This document shows, one piece after another, positions 1 to 8,896 of a stretch of 64,000 nt of DNA. Location: NCBI RefSeq assembly GCF_040545875.1, contig NZ_JBEPMR010000002.1. The stretch is one strand, 5' to 3'. The notes beneath the pieces are model-generated. The model saw only the letters and a list, made by a program, of their open reading frames with translations. It had not been told where the DNA came from and ran no database searches. The stretch is from Faecalicatena_A orotica (GTDB lineage: Bacteria > Bacillota > Clostridia > Lachnospirales > Lachnospiraceae). Both the position numbers and the translations under genes were made by a program. The stretch's first letter is position 1, and each line of letters starts with the position of its first letter.

Positions 1-735
1 GTGGAAGGAATCTGGGATTTCGTCCAGACCGTGGATGTGGAGGATATCAGGGAAGTTCTCCAGCGCCAGATCGATTACAATACCGCAATTGCTGAGGAGG
101 GTCTGCGCGGGAATTACGGGGCGAATATTGGAAACGTGATTCTGGAGGCGTATGGGGACGACGTTAGAAACCGTGCGAAAGCGATGGCGGCTGCCGGTTC
201 GGATGCGAGAATGAACGGCTGTGAGCTCCCGGTTATCATTAATTCCGGAAGCGGCAATCAGGGGATGACCTGTTCCCTTCCGGTTCTGGAATATGCAAAG
301 GAATTAAAAGCAGACAGAGAAAAAATGTTCCGTGCACTGGCATTATCGAATCTGGTGGCGATCCATCAGAAGACGGGCATCGGACGCTTGTCCGCGTACT
401 GCGGTGCGGTAAGCGCCGGAGCGGCAGCGGGCGCCGGGATTGCGTATCTGTGCGGCGGAGGATATGAGGAGATCGCCCATACAGTCGTGAATGCGCTTGC
501 GATTGTATCCGGTATGGTCTGCGACGGTGCAAAAGCATCCTGTGCCGCTAAGATTGCAGCGTCAGTTGATGCGGGAATCCTTGGATATAACATGTATATC
601 CGCGGGCAGCAGTTCTACGGAGGCGACGGAATCATCACAAAGGGTGTGGAGAAGACAATCCAGAATGTCGGCCGGCTCGGCAAGGAAGGAATGCGCGAGA
701 CAAACGAAGAGATTATTAAGATCATGGTAGAGTAG
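1..735 (+). CDS. L-cysteine desulfidase / UPF0597 (YhaM-type) family protein, C-terminal part
   Basis: The reading frame enters from the left edge, so the first codon shown is not a start. The 244 visible residues are the C-terminal half or more of a protein that is about 430 residues in complete relatives. Glycine- and cysteine-rich blocks SGSGNQG (residues 82-88 of the visible part), YCGAVSAGAAAGAG (133-146) and VCDGAKASC (173-181) match the UPF0597/YhaM family, which is related to the alpha chain of iron-sulfur L-serine dehydratases; the cysteines probably hold an Fe-S cluster. Known relatives release sulfide, ammonia and pyruvate from L-cysteine in the cytoplasm. Substrate here is inferred from family only. 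The mutarotase-like gene follows 48 bases later without a terminator, so the two may be cotranscribed. Confidence 0.8.
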   Translation: MEGIWDFVQTVDVEDIREVLQRQIDYNTAIAEEGLRGNYGANIGNVILEAYGDDVRNRAKAMAAAGSDARMNGCELPVIINSGSGNQGMTCSLPVLEYAKELKADREKMFRALALSNLVAIHQKTGIGRLSAYCGAVSAGAAAGAGIAYLCGGGYEEIAHTVVNALAIVSGMVCDGAKASCAAKIAASVDAGILGYNMYIRGQQFYGGDGIITKGVEKTIQNVGRLGKEGMRETNEEIIKIMVE

Positions 736-783
736 TCAGGCAGAGTCGCCATGATGAAATGAATGAGAATGGAGGAACTGGAT

Positions 784-1653
784 ATGAAACTGGAAAATGA
801 ATATCTTTGTGTAGAGATTTCGGAGGAAGGCGCCGAACTCACAAGAATTTATGACAAACAAAAGGAGACGGACGTGCTGTGGGAGGGTAATCCCGTTTAC
901 TGGAAACGGCATTCACCTGTCTTATTTCCAAATGTAGGAAAGACTTACCATAATACCGTGCGTATCCAGGGAACCCAGTATCCGACTTCTCAGCACGGGT
1001 TCGCAAGAGATAATACTTTCACATGTACGGTCTGTAAGAAAGACAGGGCCGAATTTCTCCTGCATTCGAATGAGGAGACGATGGAAGTGTACCCGTTTGA
1101 CTTTGAACTTTATATTTCCTATACTCTGACGGAAAAGACAGTCGAAGTAAAATGGAAGGTAAGAAATCCTTCCGATGAGACGATCTATTTCACCATTGGC
1201 GGACACCCGGCATTTCGTTTTGCAGAACAGGAGGGGAAGAAGGACGATTACTGCCTGCATTTCCCGGGAAAAGAAAGCCTGCAGTATATTCTGATTGATC
1301 CTAATTCAGGCACGGCAAACGTGGATGAGACTTTCGAAATGGAGCTTCAGGATGCCAAATATCCGTTGTCTGAACAACTGTTTGAGAATGATGCACTGAT
1401 CTTCGATGACGGGCAGATAGAGGAAGTATGGATCTGCAGAAAGGACGGAACGCCTTATGTAGGCATGAAGTGTGAGGGATTCCCGAATTTTGGAATCTGG
1501 TCTGTCAAAGATGCTCCTTTCGTATGCCTGGAACCTTGGGCCGGAAGATGCGACAACCGTGGATTTGAGGGGGACATATCCGAAAAACCCGGAATTAACA
1601 AGTTAGAAGGAATGGGAACATTTACGAAAACGTATCAGATTGTAGTTGCATAG
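784..1653 (+). CDS. Aldose 1-epimerase (galactose mutarotase) family protein, LacX/YphB-like
   Basis: A 289-residue cytoplasmic protein of the galactose-mutarotase-like beta-sandwich superfamily. Visible family marks are HGFARD near residue 70, GGHPAFRF near residue 140 and LEPWAG near residue 248, which carry the two histidines and the acidic residue of the sugar site. It would interconvert alpha and beta anomers of an aldose or sugar phosphate; the exact sugar is unknown. An earlier ATG at 763 is in frame, but GGAGG at 771-775 stands 8 bases before the ATG at 784, so the later start is preferred. It lies behind the desulfidase-type gene and ends shortly before a weak terminator-like hairpin. 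Confidence 0.8.
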   Translation: MKLENEYLCVEISEEGAELTRIYDKQKETDVLWEGNPVYWKRHSPVLFPNVGKTYHNTVRIQGTQYPTSQHGFARDNTFTCTVCKKDRAEFLLHSNEETMEVYPFDFELYISYTLTEKTVEVKWKVRNPSDETIYFTIGGHPAFRFAEQEGKKDDYCLHFPGKESLQYILIDPNSGTANVDETFEMELQDAKYPLSEQLFENDALIFDDGQIEEVWICRKDGTPYVGMKCEGFPNFGIWSVKDAPFVCLEPWAGRCDNRGFEGDISEKPGINKLEGMGTFTKTYQIVVA

Positions 1654-1697
1654 ATGATATCCGGCGATTAGCTGAAACAGTAGGACTGCCGGAGGGA

Positions 1698-1733
1698 AAG
1701 AAGCTGACACTGCGTGTGGAGGCTTCTTTTTTC
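1698..1733 (+). terminator. Weak terminator-like hairpin after the mutarotase gene
   Basis: AAGAAGC at about 1698-1704 can pair with GCTTCTT at about 1722-1728 across a loop that itself contains CAC/GTG, followed by a run of T to 1732. The stem is short, so this is only a plausible end for the upstream transcript. Confidence 0.4.
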
Positions 1734-1769
1734 TGGGGAATTGCACTTGCTTCTATCCCCCACCGGGGG

Positions 1770-1798
1770 TTGTGTCATAAAAATCACAATGATATACT
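1770..1798 (+). promoter_or_regulatory. Probable sigma-A promoter of the peptide-type ABC operon
   Basis: TTGTGT (1770-1775), a 17-base spacer and TATACT (1793-1798) sit 28 bases before the binding-protein gene. The sequence TTGTG-N10-CACAA overlaps the -35 and spacer and forms a small dyad that could bind a regulator; this last point is inference. Confidence 0.6.
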
Positions 1799-1825
1799 GA
1801 AAAAAATGCGATACAGGGGGAAAAT

Positions 1826-3436
1826 ATGGGAAGAAAAGTGATCAGTATATTGTGTGCCGCCGGCCTTCTGGCGGGACTTTTGACGGGGTGTTCCGGAAAA
1901 AGCAGTGAAGAAAAACAGGCTGCGGATAAAGATAATAAAGATTCTGTCATTGTGACTATGCCGACGACTTCGGAGCCGGAATCCGGCTTTGACCCTGCGT
2001 ATGGGTGGGGAGCCGGGGAGCATGTGCATGAGCCTTTGATCCAGAGCACTCTGACCACGACTACGAAAGATCTGAAGATAGAGAAAGATCTTGCAGTGGA
2101 TTATTCTGTAAGCGAGGACGGCCTGACATGGACTGTCACCATACGGGATGATGTGAAGTTTACTGACGGAGAAAAGCTGACGGCAGAGGATGTTGCTTTT
2201 ACATATAATAACTGTAAGGAGAAGAGTTCTGTGAACGACTTCACGATGCTGGACCGGGCTGTGGCTGTGGACGATACTACGGTAGAGTTTAAAATGACAA
2301 AACCGTATTCCATCTGGCCCTATACAATGGCGATCGTGGGAATTGTGCCGGAACACGCCTATGATGAGAATTACGGACAGAATCCGGTTGGTTCCGGACG
2401 CTACATTATGAAGCAGTGGGACAAAGGGCAGCAGGTTATCTTTGAGGCAAACCCGGATTATTATGGGGAGGCCCCCGAGATGAAAAAGGTGACAGTCCTG
2501 TTCATGGAGGAGGATGCGGCACTTGCGGCAGCGATGGCGGGACAGGTGGATGTGGCCCACACGGCTGCTTCCTACAGTGACCAGTCAGTAGACGGCTATC
2601 ATCTGCTTGCCGTGCAGACTGTGGATAACAGAGGTTTTAATCTTCCTGTTGCAGAACCACAGGAGAAAGACGGGATTGCTTATGGAAATGCATTTACGGC
2701 GGATGTAAATGTAAGGCGGGCAATTAATATTGGAATTGACCGCGATGAGATGATTGAAAATGTTCTGAATGGATACGGAACGAAAGCTTACAGTGTGTGC
2801 GACAAGATGCCGTGGTACAATGGTGACAGCGAAGTAACATATGATTCTGACGAAGCAAAAAGGCTTCTGGATGAAGCCGGCTGGAAGGAAGGGCATGACG
2901 GTATCCGGGAAAAGGACGGTATAAAGGCGGCCTTTACACTGATGTTTAGTAACGGGGACTCTGTCCGTCAGGCGCTGGCGGAAGACGTATCCAATCAGCT
3001 GAAGGAAATCGGGATCGAAGTTACGACCGAAGGTGTGGGATGGGACACGGCCTATGACCGTGCGCAGTCAGAACCTCTTGTATGGGGATGGGGCGCGCAT
3101 ACGCCGATGGAGCTTTACAATATTTACCACACACTCTCAGGTACAGGGATCGGTCAGGCGGAGTATTCCCCTTATGCAAACGAGACAGTTGACCGTTATA
3201 TGGACGAGGCACTTGCGTCAGGGTCACTTGAGGAATCCTATGAGCTCTGGCAGAAGGCACAGTGGGACGGGACAACGGGGATTACACAGGACGGAGATAT
3301 CCCGTGGATCTGGCTGTGCAATATCGACCACCTGTATTTCGTAAAGGACGGCCTTAAGGTGGCTGACCAGAAAATACATCCCCACGGGCACGGCTGGTCT
3401 ATCGTGAATAATGTGGATCAGTGGTCATGGGAATAA
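1826..3436 (+). CDS. Peptide/nickel-type ABC transporter substrate-binding lipoprotein (SBP_bac_5)
   Basis: A 536-residue secreted lipoprotein: a short basic start, a hydrophobic stretch and the lipobox LLTGC place the lipidated cysteine at residue 22, followed by a polar Ser/Lys/Glu/Asp linker. The rest is a family 5 binding protein, with the conserved early block LTWTVTIRDDVKFTDGEKLTAEDV near residues 103-125 and VRRAINIGIDRDEMI near residue 300, as in DppA, OppA and NikA. It would capture a peptide, nickel chelate or similar ligand outside the membrane and pass it to the two permeases downstream. Genes 1826-6982 form one operon with its own promoter. The ligand cannot be read from sequence. 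Confidence 0.88.
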   Translation: MGRKVISILCAAGLLAGLLTGCSGKSSEEKQAADKDNKDSVIVTMPTTSEPESGFDPAYGWGAGEHVHEPLIQSTLTTTTKDLKIEKDLAVDYSVSEDGLTWTVTIRDDVKFTDGEKLTAEDVAFTYNNCKEKSSVNDFTMLDRAVAVDDTTVEFKMTKPYSIWPYTMAIVGIVPEHAYDENYGQNPVGSGRYIMKQWDKGQQVIFEANPDYYGEAPEMKKVTVLFMEEDAALAAAMAGQVDVAHTAASYSDQSVDGYHLLAVQTVDNRGFNLPVAEPQEKDGIAYGNAFTADVNVRRAINIGIDRDEMIENVLNGYGTKAYSVCDKMPWYNGDSEVTYDSDEAKRLLDEAGWKEGHDGIREKDGIKAAFTLMFSNGDSVRQALAEDVSNQLKEIGIEVTTEGVGWDTAYDRAQSEPLVWGWGAHTPMELYNIYHTLSGTGIGQAEYSPYANETVDRYMDEALASGSLEESYELWQKAQWDGTTGITQDGDIPWIWLCNIDHLYFVKDGLKVADQKIHPHGHGWSIVNNVDQWSWE

Positions 3437-3481
3437 GGGCGGACTATATAAGGCGCATTATCCGTAGGTGCAAAGATAAAA

Positions 3482-3520
3482 CAGAAGGGACGCAGGCAGA
3501 AAAGCCGCGTCCTGTTTCTG
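3482..3520 (+). other. Intercistronic hairpin between binding protein and first permease
   Basis: CAGAA-G-GGACGC-A-GGC pairs with GCC-GCGTCC-TG-TTTCTG around an AGAAAA loop, without a T run. Such stems between a binding-protein gene and its permease genes commonly protect the upstream message or damp readthrough, giving excess binding protein. That role is inferred here. Confidence 0.5.
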
Positions 3521-3538
3521 GTTCATTAGGGGGAAAGA

Positions 3539-4531
3539 ATGGAGAAACGACTGGGAATACAAATCAGAAATAAGGTCATTCGTATGGTCCTTCTGGTTCT
3601 TACGACGAGCATGCTTACTTTTATATTGATGAAAGCGTCTCCCATTGACCCTCTGCAGGCAAATGTGGGACAGGCGGCGCTGGGAAGCATGAGCCACGAA
3701 CAGGTAGAAAAGCTGGAAGAATACTGGGGTGTAGGGGAATCACCTGTGAAACAATATGTTTCATGGGCAGCGGATTTCATCAGAGGAGACATGGGAACTT
3801 CCCTGCTGTACCGCCAGCCAGTGGCAGATGTGATTGCAGTAAAACTGGCGAATTCGCTGTTTCTTATGGTTACTGCTTGGATTCTGTCCGGGATTCTGGG
3901 CTTTTTCCTCGGAGTCATATCGGGGATGAACCGTGGAAGATGGATCGACAGGCTTGTGAAGGGATACTGCCTTCTCATATCCAGCACCCCCACGTTCTGG
4001 CTGGCACTGCTGCTTTTGATGGTGTTTGGTGTCTGGCTGAAAATCCTGCCAGTCGGTTTAAGTGTTCCGATCGGGGTGGAAGCCGCGGGAGTCACATTTT
4101 TCGACCGGGTGTACCATGCAGTCCTTCCCGCACTGACACTCAGTATCACCGGAGTGTCTAACATTGCCCTGCACACAAGAGAAAAAATGATCGGGATCAT
4201 GGAAAGTGAATATGTACTCTTTGCACGGGCGAGAGGGGAAAAGGGCCTGGTTTTGTTTTGGCATCATGGATTGCGCAATGCACTGCTCCCCGCAATTACG
4301 CTTCATTTTGCAGCGGTCAGTGAAATCTTCGGGGGCTCGGTGCTGGTGGAACAGGTATTCTCCTATCCGGGACTGGGGCAGGCGGCGGTATCTGCGGGGC
4401 TCGGCAGTGATATGCCGCTTCTGATGGCGATCACGATCATCAGTGCACTGTTTGTATTCGGCGGAAATATGATTGCGGACATTCTTTACGGCATCGTTGA
4501 CCCGAGGATCAGAAAAGGAGGGGCAGCATGA
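3539..4531 (+). CDS. Peptide/nickel-type ABC transporter permease (DppB-like)
   Basis: A 330-residue integral membrane protein of the binding-protein-dependent permease family, type DppB/OppB/NikB. It has an N-terminal membrane helix, a short extracellular region (about residues 30-95) and a five-helix core. The coupling EAA-type loop is seen in EYVLFARARGEKG...LRNALLPAI (about residues 222-260). The start at 3539 is preceded by AGGGGGAAAG. The stop overlaps the next permease start, which suggests translational coupling of the two halves of the channel. Second gene of the operon; ligand as for the binding protein. Confidence 0.88.
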   Translation: MEKRLGIQIRNKVIRMVLLVLTTSMLTFILMKASPIDPLQANVGQAALGSMSHEQVEKLEEYWGVGESPVKQYVSWAADFIRGDMGTSLLYRQPVADVIAVKLANSLFLMVTAWILSGILGFFLGVISGMNRGRWIDRLVKGYCLLISSTPTFWLALLLLMVFGVWLKILPVGLSVPIGVEAAGVTFFDRVYHAVLPALTLSITGVSNIALHTREKMIGIMESEYVLFARARGEKGLVLFWHHGLRNALLPAITLHFAAVSEIFGGSVLVEQVFSYPGLGQAAVSAGLGSDMPLLMAITIISALFVFGGNMIADILYGIVDPRIRKGGAA

Positions 4532-5355
4532 TGAGACATCTAAACGGGAGACAGAGAGTTCTGCTCGGCCTGATAGTCAGCGCGGTCATCCTTCTGACAG
4601 TATGCATTGGCGGGGCATTCTGCGGCGATGCGGCGAGAGTGACGGATTTTTCCAGAAAGAATCTGGAACCATGCCTTAGGTATCCTTTCGGGACAGACTG
4701 GCTCGGAAGAGATATGCTTGTGCGGACACTGAAGGGAATTTCCTTAAGCGTTTTGCTGGGGATGGCAGCGGCGGCAGTGAGCGCTTTTATCGCTCTGGCT
4801 CTGGGAATTGCGGCTGCAACGCTGGGGAAAACGGTGGATGCCGTAATCTCCTTTGTCATTGACCTGTTGATGGGGATTCCCCATATTTTACTTTTGATCC
4901 TGATTTCCGTGGCACTGGGAAAAGGCTTCCGCGGTGTGGCATGGGGCGTGGCACTGACCCACTGGCCGTCTCTTGCGCGTCTGATCAGGGCGGAAGTGAT
5001 GCAGTTAAAGGAAAGTCCTTACATCCAGATTGCAGGAAAACTGGGAAAGAGCCGGTGGTATATTGCAGGAAAGCATATGCTCCCGCACCTGATGCCCCAG
5101 TTCCTGACCGGTCTGGTGCTACTTTTTCCACATGCTATCCTGCATGAGTCGAGCGTCACTTTTCTGGGATTCGGGCTCTCCTCAGAACAGCCTGCAATCG
5201 GCATCATTTTATCAGAATCTATGAAATATCTTGTAACCGGGAAATGGTGGCTTGCTTTATTTCCTGGGACTGCGCTTGTTCTCGTCGTTGTACTGTTCTA
5301 TGTGGCAGGGGAAAACCTGCGGAAACTGACAGACCCGGGCAGTGTACATAAATAA
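4528..5355 (+). CDS. Peptide/nickel-type ABC transporter permease (DppC-like)
   Basis: A 275-residue membrane protein, DppC/OppC/NikC type. The N-terminal helix is followed by the characteristic extracellular motif YPFGTDWLGRDML (about residues 51-63) and then a five-helix permease core with the coupling loop ESPYIQIAGKLGKSRWYI...LPHLMPQ (about residues 157-190). It pairs with the preceding permease, whose stop codon it overlaps in an ATGATGA context; AGGAGGGG lies just upstream. A palindromic TTACTG element separates it from the ATPase genes. Confidence 0.88.
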   Translation: MMRHLNGRQRVLLGLIVSAVILLTVCIGGAFCGDAARVTDFSRKNLEPCLRYPFGTDWLGRDMLVRTLKGISLSVLLGMAAAAVSAFIALALGIAAATLGKTVDAVISFVIDLLMGIPHILLLILISVALGKGFRGVAWGVALTHWPSLARLIRAEVMQLKESPYIQIAGKLGKSRWYIAGKHMLPHLMPQFLTGLVLLFPHAILHESSVTFLGFGLSSEQPAIGIILSESMKYLVTGKWWLALFPGTALVLVVVLFYVAGENLRKLTDPGSVHK

Positions 5356-5392
5356 GTTACTGTGCACCCCCTCCGGGCGTGCACGGTAACTT
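5354..5392. repeat. TTACTG palindrome, copy 1
   Basis: AAGTTACTGTGCAC (5354-5367) and GTGCACGGTAACTT (5379-5392) form a 14-bp stem with one G-T pair. It lies between the second permease and the first ATPase gene of the operon. It belongs to a family of at least five similar elements in this window (see 16163, 19271, 28348, 49812). Confidence 0.7.
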
Positions 5393-5443
5393 AAATTAAA
5401 GAAGAAAGGTGCAATCTTGTACCTAACGGAAGGAGGAAGGTTC

Positions 5444-6367
5444 ATGGAGGAGCCGGTCCTGAAAATTGAACACCTGAACATCTCTTTTTTACAGTATACT
5501 AACGGTATGCGCCAGTCGCAGCTCGATGTAATTCGTGATCTGGATGTGGAAGTCAACGCGGGGGAGATGGTGGCCGTGGTCGGTTCGAGCGGTTCGGGAA
5601 AAAGTCTGCTGGCCCATGCGGTACTCGGCATTCTTCCTTACAACGCAGCCAGAGGCGGAAGGATGACTTACAGGGGCAGTGAACTGACGCAGGAGCGCAT
5701 TGAAAAACTGCGCGGCAGTGAGATTGTGATGGTACCACAGAGCCTGTCCTATCTGGACCCGCTTGTTAAAATAGGAAAGCAGATCCGAAAAGGAAGAAAC
5801 GATCAGAAGACGGTTGAAAAATTGAAGAACATTTTCCGCAGATATGATTTGAAAGAAGAAGTGGAGGACCTTTACCCGTTTGAACTATCAGGAGGCATGA
5901 ACCGGAGAATCCTGATTTCGACGGCGTTGATCGAGGAGCCGAAGCTTGTGATTGCAGACGAGCCGACGCCGGGACTGGATCTGAAAGTGGCAAAACGGGC
6001 GATGGGGCACTTCCGGGAACTTGCCGATTTGGGGGCGGGGGTTCTGGTGATTACCCACGATCTGGAGCTGGCACTGGAAACTGCGGACCGGGTGGTCGTA
6101 TTTTATGCGGGCTGTACCGTGGAAGAAGCCGCGAGTAAAGATTTTATCAGGGAAGAGACCCTGCGGCATCCGTATACAAAGGCACTCTGGCGGGCGCTGC
6201 CGCAGCATGGCTTTCAGTTTATAGAAGGCGTACAGCCGTATGTCAAGGAAATGCCGGAAGGATGTCCCTTCTCACCAAGGTGCGGTATGTGTACACAGGA
6301 GTGCCGGAGCGATATCCCGTACCGTAGTTTACGTGGCGGCCGGGTCAGATGTTTATATGCGACATAG
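5444..6367 (+). CDS. Peptide/nickel-type ABC transporter ATP-binding protein (DppD-like)
   Basis: A 307-residue cytoplasmic ATPase energising the importer. Walker A GSSGSGKS near residue 46, signature LSGGMNRR near 148, Walker B LVIADEPTPGLD near 167 and the switch histidine in ITHD near 205 are all present. The C-terminal region has the oligopeptide/dipeptide transporter extension with cysteines (CPFSPRCGMCTQEC), which in relatives can hold a metal or cluster. A TTG at 5417 is in frame, but AGGAGGAAGG at 5431-5440 clearly serves the ATG at 5444. It is followed 9 bases later by its partner ATPase. Confidence 0.88.
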   Translation: MEEPVLKIEHLNISFLQYTNGMRQSQLDVIRDLDVEVNAGEMVAVVGSSGSGKSLLAHAVLGILPYNAARGGRMTYRGSELTQERIEKLRGSEIVMVPQSLSYLDPLVKIGKQIRKGRNDQKTVEKLKNIFRRYDLKEEVEDLYPFELSGGMNRRILISTALIEEPKLVIADEPTPGLDLKVAKRAMGHFRELADLGAGVLVITHDLELALETADRVVVFYAGCTVEEAASKDFIREETLRHPYTKALWRALPQHGFQFIEGVQPYVKEMPEGCPFSPRCGMCTQECRSDIPYRSLRGGRVRCLYAT

Positions 6368-6376
6368 GAGTATAAG

Positions 6377-6982
6377 ATGAAATTAGAGCTAAAAAATGTA
6401 TCTTATCAATATAAAAAAGATGGCAGAAAAATACTGGATAATTTCAGTATGACTGTGGAGGATTCGCAGAGAGTCGGGCTGATCGCCCCCAGCGGGTATG
6501 GAAAAACGACATTGTGCAAACTGCTTTCTGGGTATTTAACGCCCGATCAGGGAGAGATCCTGCTTGATGGCAGGCCTGTTTCTTCATATAAAGGATACTG
6601 CCCGGTACAGATGGTCTGGCAGCAGCCTGAGCTGGCGGTCAACCCGCGGCTTCGGATGAAGGAAGTAATCCGGGAGGGCGACGAGGTAGAGGAAAGAATC
6701 TTAGTGGAACTGGGGATAGAAGAGGACTGGATGAACCGCTTTCCGGCAGAGCTTTCCGGCGGGGAACTACAGCGGTTCTGTCTGGCGCGCGCGCTGGGGA
6801 GAAGGACAAAATTCCTGCTGGCAGATGAGATCAGCACGATGCTGGACCTGATTACCCAGAGCCAGATCTGGAATTTCCTGCTCAGGGAAGTGACAGAGAG
6901 AAAGATTGGCCTGATAGCGGTCAGCCATAACCAGCCGCTGTTAGAGAAAGTGTGCAGCAGTGAGATCAGGCTGGATGGCTGA
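6377..6982 (+). CDS. Peptide/nickel-type ABC transporter ATP-binding protein (DppF-like, short)
   Basis: A 201-residue ATPase forming the second nucleotide-binding half of the importer. Walker A APSGYGKTT near residue 37, Q-loop region VWQQPELAVNP near 79-89, signature LSGGELQR near 124, Walker B FLLADEISTMLD near 144 and a histidine in AVSHN near 184 are visible. It is much shorter than typical DppF/OppF proteins (about 320 residues) because it stops right after the core ATPase fold and lacks the cysteine-rich C-terminal extension its partner keeps. The reading frame is clean, so this looks like a natural short form and not a frameshift. Last gene of the operon. Confidence 0.86.
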   Translation: MKLELKNVSYQYKKDGRKILDNFSMTVEDSQRVGLIAPSGYGKTTLCKLLSGYLTPDQGEILLDGRPVSSYKGYCPVQMVWQQPELAVNPRLRMKEVIREGDEVEERILVELGIEEDWMNRFPAELSGGELQRFCLARALGRRTKFLLADEISTMLDLITQSQIWNFLLREVTERKIGLIAVSHNQPLLEKVCSSEIRLDG

Positions 6983-7095
6983 GAACCGGCCCTGCGAATC
7001 GTAATGGCACAGGAACCGGAGATTAAAAAAAGTCGTAGTAATAGCCCCGAAAATTTGCTAAGATATAGTTAGTTGATTAGAGGAGGGCGCGGCGC

Positions 7096-8895
7096 ATGGC
7101 AGTGATTGGAATTGATCTGGGGACAACGAACAGTCTGGCGGCTGTCTGGAGGAACGGGTGCAGTGAACTGATTCCAAATGCATTCGGGGAGGTGTTAACA
7201 CCGAGTGTGGTGAGTGTCGATGTAGCAGGGACTGTGTTTGTCGGGAAGACTGCGAAGGAACGGCTGATCTCACATCCTGAGTGCACGGCCTGTGTATTTA
7301 AGCGGTTTATGGGGACGGAGAAGGTTTACAAGCTGGGGCAAAAGAGCTATACCCCGGAAGAGCTTTCTTCTTTTGTGCTCAGAAAGTTAAGGGAAGACGC
7401 GGAGAATTATCTTAAGGAAACAGTAACGGAGGCGGTAGTAAGTGTGCCGGCTTATTTTAATAATGCCCAGAGGGATGCAACAAAGCGTGCAGGAGAACTG
7501 GCAGGTCTTGTCGTGAAGCGGATTATTAATGAACCGTCTGCCGCGGCGCTGGCCTGTCAGCATTTGTATCCAGAGGAAGAGACGGTCGAGCTTGTCTTCG
7601 ATTTTGGCGGGGGGACTCTGGATGTATCTGTGGTAGACTGTTTTGACAATATTATAAATGTCGTTTCTGTCAGCGGGGATAACCATCTGGGGGGCTGTGA
7701 TTTTGACCGGGCTATGGCTGAGTATTTCTGCAGAGAGCAGGGAATGGAGTTAAAAAAACTTTCTCTTTCAGAGCAGGCCGCAGTCCTGAAGAGTGCAGAA
7801 GCCTGTAAGATCGCGCTGTCAGATGCGGAACAGGCGGAGATGACTGTTCATTACGGCGGTGAGACACGTACATTATTTTTTGATACGGAGAAAATGATCC
7901 AGGCATCGGCGGGAATCTTCAAAAGGCTGATAGAACCCTTAAAACAGGCGGTTCTCGGGGCAGAACTGAAATGGGAAGACATAAACAGGATCATCCTTGT
8001 AGGCGGTTCCTGCAACATGCCGGCGGTAAGATTGTATCTGCAGCATTTCTTAAAGAAGGAGGCTGTTTTCTTAGGATCGCCGGACACCATTGTTGCACTG
8101 GGCACCGGTACATATGCAGGAATTAAGGAACGGAAAGCAGAGATCAGGGACATGCTTCTGACGGATGTGTGTCCGTTTACTCTGGGAGTGGAGATTAAGG
8201 ACGGGGTGATGTCCCCGATTATTGAGCGGAATAGCGCACTGCCTGTCAGCAGGTCACGGAAGTATGTGACAATTTCGGATTTCCAGAAAATCCTGAGATT
8301 TGCGATTTATCAGGGAGAGGCGCCTGTCGCGGAAGATAACATCCTGTTAGGTGAAATCGAGGTCCCGGTGCCTCCTGCACTTGCGGAGAAAGAAGCCGCA
8401 GAGGTCCGTTTTACATATGATATCAACGGAATTCTGGAGGTAGATGCGAGAGTCCTCAGTACAAATGAAACGAGGCACCTTGTCATTATAGATAGGAAGA
8501 ACAGGATGAGTCAGGCACAGATTCAGGAGACCTTGGAAGAAATGCAGAAATTAAAGATTCATCCGAGGGAACGGGAGGAGAATGCCTATCTGCTCTCAAG
8601 ATGTGAGTCATTGTACGCGCAGGCAGGTCCGGGACTGCGGGAATTTCTGCTGGACCAGATGCAGTATTTCCAGTTTCTTTTGGAAACCCAGAATGACCTG
8701 AAGATTAAGAAGGGCAGGGAATACTTTACCCGCGCTCTGGATGCGGCAGAGGACAGTATGGCAATATTCCGTACGGAGGAAGAGTTCCGGTCATTTTCTG
8801 ACAGATGGTACGAGGAGGCAAAACAGGAAGAAGCGGATGGCGAACTGGATGCGGATCTGGATGCATGGCTGGGGAAAGGACATTTGACGAGTTAA
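7096..8895 (+). CDS. Hsp70 family chaperone (DnaK/HscC-like)
   Basis: A 599-residue cytoplasmic Hsp70. The ATPase domain shows IGIDLGTTNS at the start, VSVPAYFNNAQRDATKRAGELAG near residues 115-137, FDFGGGTLDVSVV near 168-180 and a later LVGGSCNMPAV near 300-310. The substrate-binding part (about residues 380-500) is followed by a short helical lid without the EEVD-like tail. It is a specialised paralogue: no grpE or hrcA is near, no CIRCE element is seen, and the next gene, 2 bases later, encodes its probable J-domain partner. GAGGAGGG precedes the ATG. The clients are unknown. Confidence 0.88.
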   Translation: MAVIGIDLGTTNSLAAVWRNGCSELIPNAFGEVLTPSVVSVDVAGTVFVGKTAKERLISHPECTACVFKRFMGTEKVYKLGQKSYTPEELSSFVLRKLREDAENYLKETVTEAVVSVPAYFNNAQRDATKRAGELAGLVVKRIINEPSAAALACQHLYPEEETVELVFDFGGGTLDVSVVDCFDNIINVVSVSGDNHLGGCDFDRAMAEYFCREQGMELKKLSLSEQAAVLKSAEACKIALSDAEQAEMTVHYGGETRTLFFDTEKMIQASAGIFKRLIEPLKQAVLGAELKWEDINRIILVGGSCNMPAVRLYLQHFLKKEAVFLGSPDTIVALGTGTYAGIKERKAEIRDMLLTDVCPFTLGVEIKDGVMSPIIERNSALPVSRSRKYVTISDFQKILRFAIYQGEAPVAEDNILLGEIEVPVPPALAEKEAAEVRFTYDINGILEVDARVLSTNETRHLVIIDRKNRMSQAQIQETLEEMQKLKIHPREREENAYLLSRCESLYAQAGPGLREFLLDQMQYFQFLLETQNDLKIKKGREYFTRALDAAEDSMAIFRTEEEFRSFSDRWYEEAKQEEADGELDADLDAWLGKGHLTS

Positions 8896-8896
8896 G

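Noticed and set aside
1784..2560. 258-residue frame antisense to the binding-protein gene
   Set aside because: It mirrors the codon pattern of a clear lipoprotein gene and has no ribosome site or family motif.
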